A program made the translations under genes and the position numbers. The notes beneath the pieces are model-generated. The model made no database searches. It saw only the letters and a list, made by a program, of their open reading frames with translations, and was not told where the DNA came from. This document shows positions 50,145 to 58,229 of a DNA stretch of 59,632 bases, piece by piece. How positions within the stretch are numbered: the stretch's first letter is position 1; the number at the start of each line of letters is the position of its first letter. The stretch comes from Priestia koreensis (GTDB lineage: Bacteria; Bacillota; Bacilli; Bacillales; Bacillaceae_H), in the NCBI RefSeq assembly GCF_001274935.1, contig NZ_LILC01000031.1, positions 1 through 59,632 on the forward strand, read 5' to 3'.

Positions 50145-50937
50145 TTCAGTTATTATTGGACGCTATGTACCAGGTAATTCTCCTCTGCACAGGATGGACC
50201 CTCGTGCTAAACTGCTATTGGTGTTCTTTTTTGTCGTTATTGTCTTTTTAGCAAATAGCACAGCAGGTTACGGACTTTTATTACTTTATACCGCTCTTTT
50301 AGTAGCCATGAGTAAAGTACCGCTTTCTTATTTTTTAAAAGGACTCAAACCGGTGGTCTTTATTGCGGTGTTTACGTTCTTAATCCAGATCTTTTTAAAC
50401 AAGGAAGGCGAGGTCCTCCTAAAATGGGGATGGCTAACCATTTATGAAGAAGGGTTAAGACAAGGTATTTACATCTCGCTGCGCTTTTTCCTTTTAGTTA
50501 GTGTTACAACACTCTTAACGCTGACAACAACGCCTATTCAAGTTACGGACGGAATGGAAAGCTTATTGAATCCCCTTAAGAAGGTGCGCTTTCCTGTTCA
50601 TGAATTAGCGCTGATGATGTCAATCTCACTCCGTTTCATTCCAACATTGCTTGATGAGACCCAAAAAATTATGAAGGCTCAAACGGCCAGAGGAGTAGAC
50701 ATATCTAGCGGCCCGTTTAAGGACCGAATGAAGGCAGTAGTACCTTTGCTTGTCCCGTTGTTTATAAGCGCCTTTAAACGAGCCGAGGAGCTCTCTATTG
50801 CAATGGAAGCAAGAGGGTATAAGGGTGGAGAAGGCCGCACAAAGTTTAGACAATTGCAATGGCAGGCGATTGATACCATTATCTTAGTTAGTTTGCTAGT
50901 CGTGACGCTATTATTAATCGTTATTCGGTATTTTTAG
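50137..50937 (+). CDS. ecfT: ECF transporter transmembrane subunit EcfT (YbaF)
   Basis: EcfT transmits ATPase motion to the S component. The ATG at 50137 follows AAAAGGGTGATC and overlaps ecfA2 by eight bases; the GTG at 50128 lies inside that signal. Length is 266 residues, with about five to six hydrophobic segments and the two Ala-Arg-Gly coupling motifs (KAQTARGVD and AMEARGYKGG) that bind the ATPases. Confidence 0.94.
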   Translation: MLDSVIIGRYVPGNSPLHRMDPRAKLLLVFFFVVIVFLANSTAGYGLLLLYTALLVAMSKVPLSYFLKGLKPVVFIAVFTFLIQIFLNKEGEVLLKWGWLTIYEEGLRQGIYISLRFFLLVSVTTLLTLTTTPIQVTDGMESLLNPLKKVRFPVHELALMMSISLRFIPTLLDETQKIMKAQTARGVDISSGPFKDRMKAVVPLLVPLFISAFKRAEELSIAMEARGYKGGEGRTKFRQLQWQAIDTIILVSLLVVTLLLIVIRYF

Positions 50938-50949
50938 GTGGAAGGTAAT

Positions 50950-51693
50950 ATGAACAGAATAAAATGCACGATCTCATATGATGGAACCTTATTTGCTGGT
51001 TTCCAAAGTCAGCCTGATCAACGAACTGTACAGGGAGAAGTAGAAAAGGCTTTAAAACGAATTCACAAGGGCTCAGAGATTAAAATTCAAGCCTCGGGTC
51101 GTACGGATGCTACTGTACATGCATATGGACAAGTCATTCATTTTGATAGCCCCCTTGCTATCCCTAGTAGAAATTGGATACAAGCATTAAATTCATCTCT
51201 TCCGATGGATGTAGTTGTAAAGGATGTAGAAGCTGTAAGTGAAGGCTTTCATGCCCGCTACGACGTTACTTCGAAGGAATATCGCTATCGCGTCTTGCGA
51301 TCTAAAGAGCGCGATGTGTTTAGTCGAGCGTATGCATTTCACTATCCGTATTCCTTGAATTACGAAGAGATGAGAGAGTCGCTGCAATATCTGATTGGAA
51401 CGCATGATTTTACGAGCTTTTGTTCCATGAAGACGGACAAAGAAAATAAGGTCCGCACCATTTATGAGATCGATTTTTTCGAAGAGAATGATGAACTTGT
51501 TTTCCGATTTATTGGAAGTGGATTCCTCTACAATATGGTTCGTATTTTAGTCGGTACGTTACTAGAAGTAGGGAGAGGAAAGATCAATTCTCTAGACGTA
51601 AAAAAAATTTTAGAACAGAAAAAACGAGAAAATGTTGGAAAAACAGCCCCAGGCCATGGATTGTATCTGTGGAGAGTAACTTATGACAACTAA
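50950..51693 (+). CDS. truA: tRNA pseudouridine38-40 synthase
   Basis: TruA converts uridines 38-40 in the anticodon stem-loop of many tRNAs to pseudouridine. The start at 50950 follows GGTGGAAGGT; the frame is open to 50938 but without a signal. Length is 247 residues. The catalytic aspartate is D53 in ASGRTDATVHA, and the C-terminal GSGFLYNMVRI motif is present. It closes the ecf operon, as in B. subtilis. Confidence 0.96.
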   Translation: MNRIKCTISYDGTLFAGFQSQPDQRTVQGEVEKALKRIHKGSEIKIQASGRTDATVHAYGQVIHFDSPLAIPSRNWIQALNSSLPMDVVVKDVEAVSEGFHARYDVTSKEYRYRVLRSKERDVFSRAYAFHYPYSLNYEEMRESLQYLIGTHDFTSFCSMKTDKENKVRTIYEIDFFEENDELVFRFIGSGFLYNMVRILVGTLLEVGRGKINSLDVKKILEQKKRENVGKTAPGHGLYLWRVTYDN

Positions 51694-51711
51694 ACCTGGT
51701 GTAACATTTTC

Positions 51712-51740
51712 TTGACATTACCATCACAAAGATATAATAT
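51712..51740 (+). promoter_or_regulatory. SigA promoter of rplM-rpsI
   Basis: A consensus TTGACA (51712-51717) with TAATAT (51735-51740) at 17 bases, or TATAAT (51733-51738) at 15. It directly precedes the L13 leader. Confidence 0.82.
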
Positions 51741-51744
51741 ATCC

Positions 51745-51805
51745 TATGGTATGTATTTTAACCCCACGGTTAGCCCCGGAAATTAATCGTGTTGAAATAT
51801 AAGGT
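51745..51805 (+). ncRNA. L13 ribosomal protein leader
   Basis: The sequence AACCCCACGGTTAGCCCCGG is the conserved core of the Firmicute L13 leader. CACGGTTA (51765-51772) pairs with TAATCGTG (51784-51791) to form the hairpin. It precedes rplM and probably mediates autogenous control by L13; the mechanism in Bacillus is known only from comparative and limited experimental work. Boundaries are approximate. Confidence 0.82.
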
Positions 51806-51845
51806 TGAAATAATGATATTATGAATGAAATTAGGAGGGAAACTC

Positions 51846-52283
51846 ATGCGCACAACTTTCATGGCGAAAGCAAACGAAGTAGAACGAAAATGGTTCGTTG
51901 TCGATGCTGAAGGTAAAACTTTAGGTCGTCTTGCAACTGAAGTTGCTACACTTTTACGCGGTAAACATAAACCAACTTACACACCACACGTTGATACTGG
52001 TGATCACGTAATTATTCTTAACGCATCTAAAATTGAATTGACTGGTAAAAAATTAACTGACAAAATTTACTACCGTCATACTCAACATCCAGGTGGTTTA
52101 AAGCAACGTACAGCATTAGAAATGCGTACTAACTACTCTGAAAAAATGCTTGAACTAGCGATCAAAGGTATGCTTCCAAAAGGTAGCCTAGGTCGTCAAA
52201 TGTTCAAGAAATTACATGTATACGCTGGTGACACTCATAACCACCAAGCACAAAAACCAGAAGTTTACGAACTTCGCGGATAA
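51846..52283 (+). CDS. rplM: 50S ribosomal protein L13
   Basis: L13 is an early assembly protein. The ATG at 51846 follows TTAGGAGGGAAACTC and gives 145 residues; the frame from 51825 is leader. The conserved start RTTFMAKANEVERKWFVVDA and the KGMLPKGSLGRQMFKKLHVY segment are intact. rpsI follows 21 bases later, as in nearly all bacteria. Confidence 0.97.
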   Translation: MRTTFMAKANEVERKWFVVDAEGKTLGRLATEVATLLRGKHKPTYTPHVDTGDHVIILNASKIELTGKKLTDKIYYRHTQHPGGLKQRTALEMRTNYSEKMLELAIKGMLPKGSLGRQMFKKLHVYAGDTHNHQAQKPEVYELRG

Positions 52284-52304
52284 TTTTAAAGGGAGGTTTT
52301 AATC

Positions 52305-52697
52305 TTGGCACAAGTACAATATTACGGAACTGGCCGTCGTAAGAGTTCTGTTGCTCGTGTACGTCTAGTACCTGGTAACGGTAACATCGTAATCAACGGT
52401 CGTGAAATCGAAAAATACATTCCATTCGCTGCATTAAGAGAAGTTGTTAAACAACCATTAGTTGCAACTGAAACAGTAGGTAACTATGACGTACTAGTAA
52501 ACGTTGATGGTGGTGGATACACTGGTCAAGCTGGTGCTATTCGTCACGGTATCGCTCGTGCTTTATTACAAGCAGATCCTGAATACCGTCCAACTCTAAA
52601 ACGCGCTGGTCTATTAACTCGTGACGCTCGTATGAAAGAACGTAAAAAATACGGTCTTAAAGGCGCTCGTCGTGCACCTCAGTTCTCAAAACGTTAA
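52305..52697 (+). CDS. rpsI: 30S ribosomal protein S9
   Basis: S9 reaches the P-site tRNA anticodon with its C-terminal tail. The start is TTG at 52305, nine bases after AAGGGAGG. The 130-residue protein begins AQVQYYGTGRRKSSVARVR after the start and ends with KGARRAPQFSKR, the conserved tail with terminal arginine that contacts tRNA. A bidirectional terminator follows. Confidence 0.97.
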   Translation: MAQVQYYGTGRRKSSVARVRLVPGNGNIVINGREIEKYIPFAALREVVKQPLVATETVGNYDVLVNVDGGGYTGQAGAIRHGIARALLQADPEYRPTLKRAGLLTRDARMKERKKYGLKGARRAPQFSKR

Positions 52698-52708
52698 TTT
52701 TGGTGTAC

Positions 52709-52748
52709 AAAAAGACTCTCAACCATTTTGGTTGGGAGTCTTTTTTTT
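52709..52748. terminator. Bidirectional terminator between rpsI and the phosphoesterase gene
   Basis: GACTCTCAACCA pairs with TGGTTGGGAGTC (one G-U), with A-runs on the left and T-runs on the right, so it can end both the rplM-rpsI transcript and the converging minus-strand transcript. Confidence 0.93.
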
Positions 52749-52753
52749 ATTTG

Positions 52754-53638
52754 TTACAGATGGATAATTGATTTTACCCAGTGGTTCCCCTTCTTCTTAT
52801 ACACCGTTCCTGTGACAGAGTGCTTGGTTACTTTAAAAACAGTAAAGTTGAACACTGGATCTGTACAAGGATATTCCTCTTTTGAAACCAGCGGTGCCCC
52901 AGCGCCGCCAGATAATATATAAGGAACACCATCTTTTTTCTTAAAGCTATAAGCATGGATATGGTTCACTAAAACAAGTGGAATTTGGTTTGTATGGTGA
53001 TCAACAACGTTTTTCAAAAAGCGATCGGTTTGCTTCTGATCCATCCCGTGATCCGCCCAGCAGCCGAAGTTCGGAGGAGTATGAAAAGCGATAGCTGTTC
53101 GTCCGTATTTGTTTTTGTGAATTTGAGCATCCATAAAGTTTAGTGCGTTATTGGAGAAGCCGTAATGAATTTTTGTTCCATCAGGTTTTAAGCTTGTTAC
53201 GTTGTTCATCGCTAAGACATTAAACTTGAATTTAGGAATGGAGATGACAAAGCGGGTACTCCCGATGATTTCTCGGAAATTTCGTAAGCTAAACTGGTAC
53301 TGATTATTTGGTAAATATACTTCGTGATTGCCTGGTAGGGCGAAAAAAGGCACTTTCTTTTTTCGGACTAATGGATGATGCTCTACGATGCTTCTAAATT
53401 GCTTCAAGTTAGAGACTGTACCTTGATAAGCTAAATCTCCTCCTTGTAAAACAAAAGCAGGTGTTTCGGAAAGCTTATTAATCTGATCCAAAATATCATC
53501 TAACACTTTTTTATTAATAGGGTTTGACGCCGTATTTCTAGAATCTCCTAGGAAGACAAAAGTAAAATGATCTTTATGTGCTAAATGTCTATTAACTGCT
53601 TGTAGGTTTTTAAAAGCTAACTCATTTAAAGTGGGCAT
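52754..53638 (-). CDS. Calcineurin-like metallophosphoesterase
   Basis: A 294-residue protein with the metallophosphatase motif order: FLGDSR (near 30; Asp-x-Arg in place of the common Asp-x-His), QGGDLAYQG (near 64), PGNHEVY (near 102), FHTPPN and NHIHAYSF. No signal peptide or membrane segment is visible, so it is probably cytoplasmic. The substrate cannot be told from sequence; nucleotide, phosphodiester or phospholipid-type substrates are all possible. The ATG has AAAGGAGAG upstream on the minus strand. It is not part of the conserved B. subtilis order at this place, where a methyltransferase (ybaJ) is found. Confidence 0.85.
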   Translation of the reverse strand: MPTLNELAFKNLQAVNRHLAHKDHFTFVFLGDSRNTASNPINKKVLDDILDQINKLSETPAFVLQGGDLAYQGTVSNLKQFRSIVEHHPLVRKKKVPFFALPGNHEVYLPNNQYQFSLRNFREIIGSTRFVISIPKFKFNVLAMNNVTSLKPDGTKIHYGFSNNALNFMDAQIHKNKYGRTAIAFHTPPNFGCWADHGMDQKQTDRFLKNVVDHHTNQIPLVLVNHIHAYSFKKKDGVPYILSGGAGAPLVSKEEYPCTDPVFNFTVFKVTKHSVTGTVYKKKGNHWVKSIIHL

Positions 53639-53742
53639 TTTCTCTCTCCTTTCAGGAAGCCTGTACTATATAATATGAGAGGAAGAATATTTTGCTTGTA
53701 CGCTTGTCTTTAGGACGGGAGTTTTGGGAGTGGAATTGGGTA

Positions 53743-54210
53743 ATGAAAGAGAGCAAATGGTTGATTATCGAGCACTACAAAGAAACTATCCGGACGGTTA
53801 AGGGACTGAGTACCATAAAAGAGATTGCGTGGAAAACGCCCGTTTCATCAGGGAAATGGACAGTAGCTGAGGTAATTGGCCACCTCGTTTACTGGGATGA
53901 GTTTGTGGTGGCAAAGAGACTTCCTTATGTAATGAGTGATGAGCCTTTCCCACCAGCTCCTCATGTTGAAGTGTTTAATGAAGAGGCAGTCCAAATGAGT
54001 CGTTCTCAAACTCAAGAGGAAGTGATCCAACGGTTTATTCAGACGAGAGAGGAACTAATAGAGGCTATTCAGCATTTCCCTCCGTATGTTTGGGATAGAG
54101 AGTATTCCTTTAGAGCTACCTCGTTATTATTGGCAACGTATTTTATGGGATTATTAAAACATGATGAACATCATTTTAACCAGATAAAAGACGTCCTTTA
54201 TAGTTCGTAA
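53743..54210 (+). CDS. DinB/YfiT-like four-helix metal-binding protein
   Basis: A 155-residue protein of the DinB-like superfamily, whose members include thiol-dependent enzymes and stress proteins. Metal-ligand positions are suggested by GHLVYWDE (His near 47) and the C-terminal HDEHHFNQI pair. ATG at 53743 is preferred, with GGGAGTGG eight bases before; the frame extends upstream to 53692 with no good signal. The function is unknown. It and the divergent phosphoesterase occupy the place of ybaJ. Confidence 0.8.
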   Translation: MKESKWLIIEHYKETIRTVKGLSTIKEIAWKTPVSSGKWTVAEVIGHLVYWDEFVVAKRLPYVMSDEPFPPAPHVEVFNEEAVQMSRSQTQEEVIQRFIQTREELIEAIQHFPPYVWDREYSFRATSLLLATYFMGLLKHDEHHFNQIKDVLYSS

Positions 54211-54291
54211 TAATTACCACCTTCTTGTTGCTTCCTCTAGCGCATGAGAATACCACATGTGTAGAAAATATGTAAAAAAGGGGGTAGCATC

Positions 54292-54735
54292 ATGAAGGTT
54301 AGTCACACCTTGCAGCAAAAAAGAAGAGAAAAGCAGATGTTATACGAACGAAAGGTTTTACGGGAACTCTCTCTTGTGTTGTTGAAAGATCGAGTGAAGC
54401 AAAGCTTTTTGCCATTTTTCGTTGGGAAAGACTATAAGGTGTCTACGTTAGAAGACGGCTGTATGGACATCGCAATTGAATCTTTTCTTCTAGGGGCAAG
54501 ATTTAGTCATTTTGGCTACCGTGGGGAAGAAGAGCGAATGGTGAACGAAAGGTGCTTAGATGAACAGAAACTCTTGACAGATGCCCTATATGAATATGTT
54601 ACGTTTTGGTCTCCTTTAGGTCAGTTGAGTATGTCTCAAGACGGTATTTATTACACTTGCGAGCAATTTGTATCTGAATGGTGGAGAGATGGATTTGATA
54701 AGGGGAAAAAGCGGTATCTGCTTAGACTCAAGTAA
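54292..54735 (+). CDS. ybaK: YbaK family protein (DUF2521)
   Basis: A 147-residue protein of unknown function found in Bacillaceae beside cwlD. Visible features are a basic, helical N-terminus (QQKRREKQMLYERKVLRELS), a central ESFLLGARFSHFGYRGEEER segment and a C-terminal WWRDGFDKGKKRYLLRLK. It is not the Cys-tRNA deacylase that shares the name YbaK in E. coli. AAAGGGGGTAGC precedes ATG. Gene position next to cwlD supports the identification; a role is not known. Confidence 0.85.
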   Translation: MKVSHTLQQKRREKQMLYERKVLRELSLVLLKDRVKQSFLPFFVGKDYKVSTLEDGCMDIAIESFLLGARFSHFGYRGEEERMVNERCLDEQKLLTDALYEYVTFWSPLGQLSMSQDGIYYTCEQFVSEWWRDGFDKGKKRYLLRLK

Positions 54736-54742
54736 AAAATAT

Positions 54743-54771
54743 TCATAAAACCTCCCGTTGTCCCATATAGA
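54743..54771 (+). promoter_or_regulatory. Candidate SigE promoter of cwlD
   Basis: TCATAAA (54743-54749), 14 bases and CATATAGA (54764-54771) fit the SigE consensus KMATAWW-N14-CATACAHT except for two -10 positions. cwlD is known to be transcribed in the mother cell by SigE (and also by SigG) in B. subtilis, which supports the call. Confidence 0.5.
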
Positions 54772-54802
54772 GTAAAGAGGTGGGACTGGCTGGAGGGATG
54801 AG

Positions 54803-55510
54803 ATGAAAAAGTATAAAATTGCGCTTGTAGCAACAATCGTTCTTATTTTGCTTGGAGTTATGATTCAGCATCAAATTACACAACGAAATTCATGGAAATC
54901 ATGGAATTTACCACTCAGCGGAAAGATTGTCATTATTGATGCAGGCCACGGTGGTCCAGATGGTGGTGCGGTAGGAGATGAAGTGCTTGAGAAGGACGTA
55001 ACGCTAAAAATTTCTCTAATGATTCGCGATTATTTGCAAGGACAAGGAGCTCTTGTCATGATGACTCGAGATGATGACTATGACTTGGCTGATGAACAGA
55101 TTAAGGGGTATGGACGTAGGAAAGTAGAAGATTTGAAAAAGCGCCTAAAGCTCATCAATGAATCAAGTGCTGATATGTATCTTAGCATTCACTTAAATGC
55201 TATTCCATCTGCTAAGTGGCGTGGAGCACAAACCTTCTATCATGGATCACTAGAAGAAAATAAGAACTTAGCTAAGTTCATTCAAGCTGAAATAAAAGAC
55301 AACCTGAAAAATACGGACCGGGATGCAAAACCTATACAAGGGATCTATTTACTGAAGCATGCAAAGGTTCCAGGAGCATTGGTGGAGGTAGGTTTTCTCT
55401 CGAACCGTGCGGAACGGGAATTGTTACAAACAAAGAAATATCAGCGTAAAATAGCAGAATCCATCTATGAAGGGGTCAATCGTTATTTAACGGAAGAGAC
55501 GATTAAGTAA
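54803..55510 (+). CDS. cwlD: Spore cortex N-acetylmuramoyl-L-alanine amidase CwlD
   Basis: CwlD strips peptides from cortex glycan so that PdaA can form muramic-delta-lactam, needed for germination. The 235-residue protein has one N-terminal membrane segment (about 5-23) and an Amidase_3 domain. Zinc and catalytic residues are visible: H49 in DAGHGG, E63, H130 in SIHLNA and E195 in LVEVGFLSN. GGAGGGATGAG precedes ATG. It is followed by a terminator. Confidence 0.95.
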   Translation: MKKYKIALVATIVLILLGVMIQHQITQRNSWKSWNLPLSGKIVIIDAGHGGPDGGAVGDEVLEKDVTLKISLMIRDYLQGQGALVMMTRDDDYDLADEQIKGYGRRKVEDLKKRLKLINESSADMYLSIHLNAIPSAKWRGAQTFYHGSLEENKNLAKFIQAEIKDNLKNTDRDAKPIQGIYLLKHAKVPGALVEVGFLSNRAERELLQTKKYQRKIAESIYEGVNRYLTEETIK

Positions 55511-55538
55511 AAAGGAGGATATTTCATCTTCCTTTTTT
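55509..55538 (+). terminator. Terminator after cwlD
   Basis: AGGAGGAT (55513-55520) and ATCTTCCT (55526-55533) pair over eight positions with one G-U, with flanking A- and T-runs; the stop codon of cwlD lies at its left edge. Confidence 0.8.
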
Positions 55539-55587
55539 CATTTATAGGAACCATCTGAGCATTGAATCGTTTTATTAATCTGAATTA

Positions 55588-55596
55588 TGTTATAAT
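55588..55596 (+). promoter_or_regulatory. Extended -10 promoter of salA
   Basis: TGT-TATAAT (55588-55596) lies 37 bases before the salA start. No -35 at the usual distance was found (TTGAAT at 55562 is too far), so this would be an extended -10 promoter. Confidence 0.5.
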
Positions 55597-55632
55597 GGTA
55601 GCGATAACAATAGATTTTTAGGCGGTGGGAGA

Positions 55633-56679
55633 ATGTTAACACAAGAACGAGTACATCAATTATTAGCTTCATTAAACGACCCATTTTTACATAAAAGTTT
55701 GGCGGACACAAATGCCATTCGTGAAATAAAGATTAAAGAAGAAAAGCAGCATGTAAGTGTTAAAATTGCTCTAGTGAAAACTGGAACTGGGGAACAAATG
55801 AAATTGCAAGGGGAAATTGTGAACCTGTTGAAAGAAGCTGGAGCTGAGACCGTAGGCTTGCGCTTTGAAGAATTATCTCCAGAAGAACTTCAAGAATTTA
55901 GAGGGTCGATGACTGATGATAAAACGTCTTCAGGACCATTAGATACACAATACATCGCCATTGCTAGTGGTAAGGGGGGCGTAGGGAAATCGACGGTTTC
56001 TGTCAACCTTGCTGTTGCCTTAGCGAAGCTTGGTAAGAAAGTGGGCCTTGTGGATGCAGATATCTACGGATTTAGTGTTCCAGACATGATGGGGATTACA
56101 CAACGACCGATTGTTCGTGGGGATCGAATTATTCCTGTAGAGCGCTTTGGCGTTAAGGTCATTTCCATGGGCTTCTTCGTGGAAGATAACGCGCCGGTCA
56201 TTTGGCGTGGTCCGATGCTTGGTAAAATGTTAAATAGCTTCTTCTCTGAAGTAGAATGGGGCGATTTAGACTATTTACTATTAGATCTACCTCCAGGGAC
56301 AGGAGACGTGGCGTTAGATGTTCACTCTATGCTTCCTTCATGTAAAGAAGTAATTGTTTCAACACCTCATCCAACTGCTGCGTTCGTTGCAGCTAGAGCT
56401 GGTGCAATGGCTATCCGTACGGACCATGAAGTTATTGGTGTCGTTGAGAATATGGCATATTTTGAGAGCAAGCTAACAGGTGAGAAGGAATATGTATTCG
56501 GAAAAGGTGGTGGCGAAAAGCTAGCCGAAGAATTGCAAACCGAAATTTTAGGCAAGCTTCCGTTACGTCAACCTGATTGGAATGACGATGACTTTGCACC
56601 TTCTGTATACGACTCTGACCATCAGTTAGGTCAAATTTATTTGGATATTGCTAAAAAAGTGGTCCAAGCCTGTCAATAA
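55633..56679 (+). CDS. salA: Mrp/NBP35-family ATP-binding protein SalA
   Basis: The B. subtilis orthologue (SalA, YbaL) represses scoC when bound to ATP and so raises exoprotease expression; other Mrp proteins carry iron-sulphur clusters. The 348-residue protein has an N-terminal MIP18-like domain (1-90) and a P-loop ATPase with ASGKGGVGKST (near 113-123) and LLLDLPPGTGDV (near 218-229). No CxxC cluster motif is visible at the C-terminus. GGCGGTGGGAG precedes ATG. Confidence 0.93.
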   Translation: MLTQERVHQLLASLNDPFLHKSLADTNAIREIKIKEEKQHVSVKIALVKTGTGEQMKLQGEIVNLLKEAGAETVGLRFEELSPEELQEFRGSMTDDKTSSGPLDTQYIAIASGKGGVGKSTVSVNLAVALAKLGKKVGLVDADIYGFSVPDMMGITQRPIVRGDRIIPVERFGVKVISMGFFVEDNAPVIWRGPMLGKMLNSFFSEVEWGDLDYLLLDLPPGTGDVALDVHSMLPSCKEVIVSTPHPTAAFVAARAGAMAIRTDHEVIGVVENMAYFESKLTGEKEYVFGKGGGEKLAEELQTEILGKLPLRQPDWNDDDFAPSVYDSDHQLGQIYLDIAKKVVQACQ

Positions 56680-56682
56680 CGA

Positions 56683-56713
56683 AAAAAGAGTATGCTGCGG
56701 CATACTCTTTTTG
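56683..56713. terminator. Bidirectional terminator between salA and gerD
   Basis: AAAAAGAGTATGC, a TGCG loop and GCATACTCTTTTT form a perfect 13-bp stem with A- and T-tracts on both sides, able to end both converging transcripts. Confidence 0.93.
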
Positions 56714-56767
56714 CTAAGTTCCTACGTATTCTTATAAGCGCTGTAATGTTACGTAAATGGATTATGA

Positions 56768-57403
56768 CTATTGGTTTTGCTGTTGCTCTTGGTCTGAACC
56801 AGATCCTGATGAGTCATCTTCTTGCTTTTTATTTTCTTTTCCACTGCTCGTATCTGTAGACTGTTGAACAGCTTTTTGAATAATAGCTTCAAGTTTTGCT
56901 TTATATAGGGGGCTGTCTAGCGTTTCTACAATGACTTTTTGCATGTTTTTACGAAAGTCTTGGGTCTTCATGGCTTGAGCCATTTGTTTCTGCATTTCAG
57001 GATTTTTAAAGACGTCTAGTAATAATGCCTGATAATCAGGATCTTTCATTAATTGCTTTAAAAGATCTTCGTGCTCACTTCGTAAGCTTTTCGCAAACGT
57101 TTTAACAAACTGAGGATCATTGAAAGCCTCTTTCCAAAACTCCATGCCCTTTTTTGAAGTAAGGGTTGACTGAATGGTCTGCTTTACCATAGCTTGATCC
57201 ATAACCAAGGTCTTTTTTATTTGTTCATCTTGTAAGATATTTTCGATAGCTTTCTTGCCTTCATCTGTTTTCAAAATATCTACAATCATTTTCTTTGTTT
57301 GGTCGTAATCCATACGGTTGCTGTCATCTTGTTGAGGTGCACATGCATTTAATACAAATGCGCATAAGATTGCATACAGTAGGAGCAGCATTTTCTTTTT
57401 CAT
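56768..57403 (-). CDS. gerD: Spore germination lipoprotein GerD
   Basis: GerD is needed for rapid response to nutrient germinants and helps cluster receptors in the inner spore membrane. The 211-residue protein has a signal peptide with lipobox LNAC (Cys21), a helical core (about 35-180, with repeated EGKKAIENILQ- and DPDYQALLLDVF-like helices) and a Ser/Gln/Asp-rich C-terminal tail longer than in B. subtilis. GAAAGGAGC precedes ATG. A SigG-type promoter lies upstream. Confidence 0.93.
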   Translation of the reverse strand: MKKKMLLLLYAILCAFVLNACAPQQDDSNRMDYDQTKKMIVDILKTDEGKKAIENILQDEQIKKTLVMDQAMVKQTIQSTLTSKKGMEFWKEAFNDPQFVKTFAKSLRSEHEDLLKQLMKDPDYQALLLDVFKNPEMQKQMAQAMKTQDFRKNMQKVIVETLDSPLYKAKLEAIIQKAVQQSTDTSSGKENKKQEDDSSGSGSDQEQQQNQ

Positions 57404-57437
57404 TTTGATAAGCTCCTTTCAAGAATATGCTTATTTT

Positions 57438-57467
57438 TAATATGAGGTATTTCTAAAAAATTATGCG
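57438..57467 (-). promoter_or_regulatory. Candidate SigG promoter of gerD
   Basis: On the minus strand CGCATA (57467-57462), 17 bases and CATATTA (57444-57438). The -10 fits the SigG consensus CATWHTA exactly and the -35 differs from TGHATR at one base. gerD is a known forespore (SigG) gene in B. subtilis. Confidence 0.7.
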
Positions 57468-57555
57468 CATTTGATCAATCGTCACCTAGATTTTTCAAGT
57501 AGGCATTGTTACAATTTAGAAAGCGGTTTATTTTTTCTAAGTGGGGGATGTGGAA

Positions 57556-58200
57556 GTGAATAGTCGCAATTGGGTTCGGTTGTTTTTATCGACACTATTG
57601 ATTGGCGCTTTAAGTGCAAGTATTGTGGGGTTTGCAGTAAAATGGGGAGAATATCGCCCGTTTTTTCAATCGTTTAATATAGGAGAAATTTTATCAGCTC
57701 TTTTGTGGTTCATCGGTATCGGTCTCATTTTCAGTATTATCAGTCAAATGGGCTTTTTCGCTTATTTAACGATTCATCGCTTTGGGCTAGGAATTTGTCG
57801 ATCAGTATCGCTGTGGAACTCTGTTCAAGTACTGCTTACTGCTTTCATTTTATTTGATTTGGTGTACTTACAAGTTATTATGGCTTCTTCTACTGAATCT
57901 GATGTGTCGCCTTCCCGTTATATTATGGCAGGAATCGTCGTTGTGGCGGGTCTGGTGGTAGCGCTAATAAAAGTAAAGCAGACGAACCAAGCAGCATTTA
58001 TTCCTGGTTTGTTTTTCATGATTGTGGTAACCATCATTGAGTGGGTTCCTGCCCTACGAGCAAATGATACAGGCTGGTTATACTTAATGCTTTATCCGTT
58101 GTTGATTTGTAATGCGTATCAGCTGCTAATTTTACCGAGATTAATTCAAAATTCACAGCGTGAGCGCCGTAATACGTCAGCCCGAATGAAAGCAATGTAA
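57556..58200 (+). CDS. kbaA: KinB signalling pathway activator KbaA
   Basis: KbaA is a membrane protein that activates the sporulation kinase KinB in B. subtilis. The protein has about six hydrophobic segments (for example about 7-28, 40-65, 87-105, 120-140, 145-165 and 172-195) and the conserved start NSRNWVRLFLSTLLIG. Three GTG codons could start it (57541, 57550, 57556); the last, after GGGGGATGTGGAA, gives 214 residues and fits the family best. Start choice is uncertain. Confidence 0.88.
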   Translation: MNSRNWVRLFLSTLLIGALSASIVGFAVKWGEYRPFFQSFNIGEILSALLWFIGIGLIFSIISQMGFFAYLTIHRFGLGICRSVSLWNSVQVLLTAFILFDLVYLQVIMASSTESDVSPSRYIMAGIVVVAGLVVALIKVKQTNQAAFIPGLFFMIVVTIIEWVPALRANDTGWLYLMLYPLLICNAYQLLILPRLIQNSQRERRNTSARMKAM

Positions 58201-58229
58201 AAACACTCGGCATACGCCGAGTGTTTTTA
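58199..58229. terminator. Bidirectional terminator between kbaA and pdaB
   Basis: AAAACACTCGGC, loop ATAC and GCCGAGTGTTTT form a perfect stem, with further A/T pairs and tracts on both sides. It overlaps the last bases of both converging genes. Confidence 0.93.
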
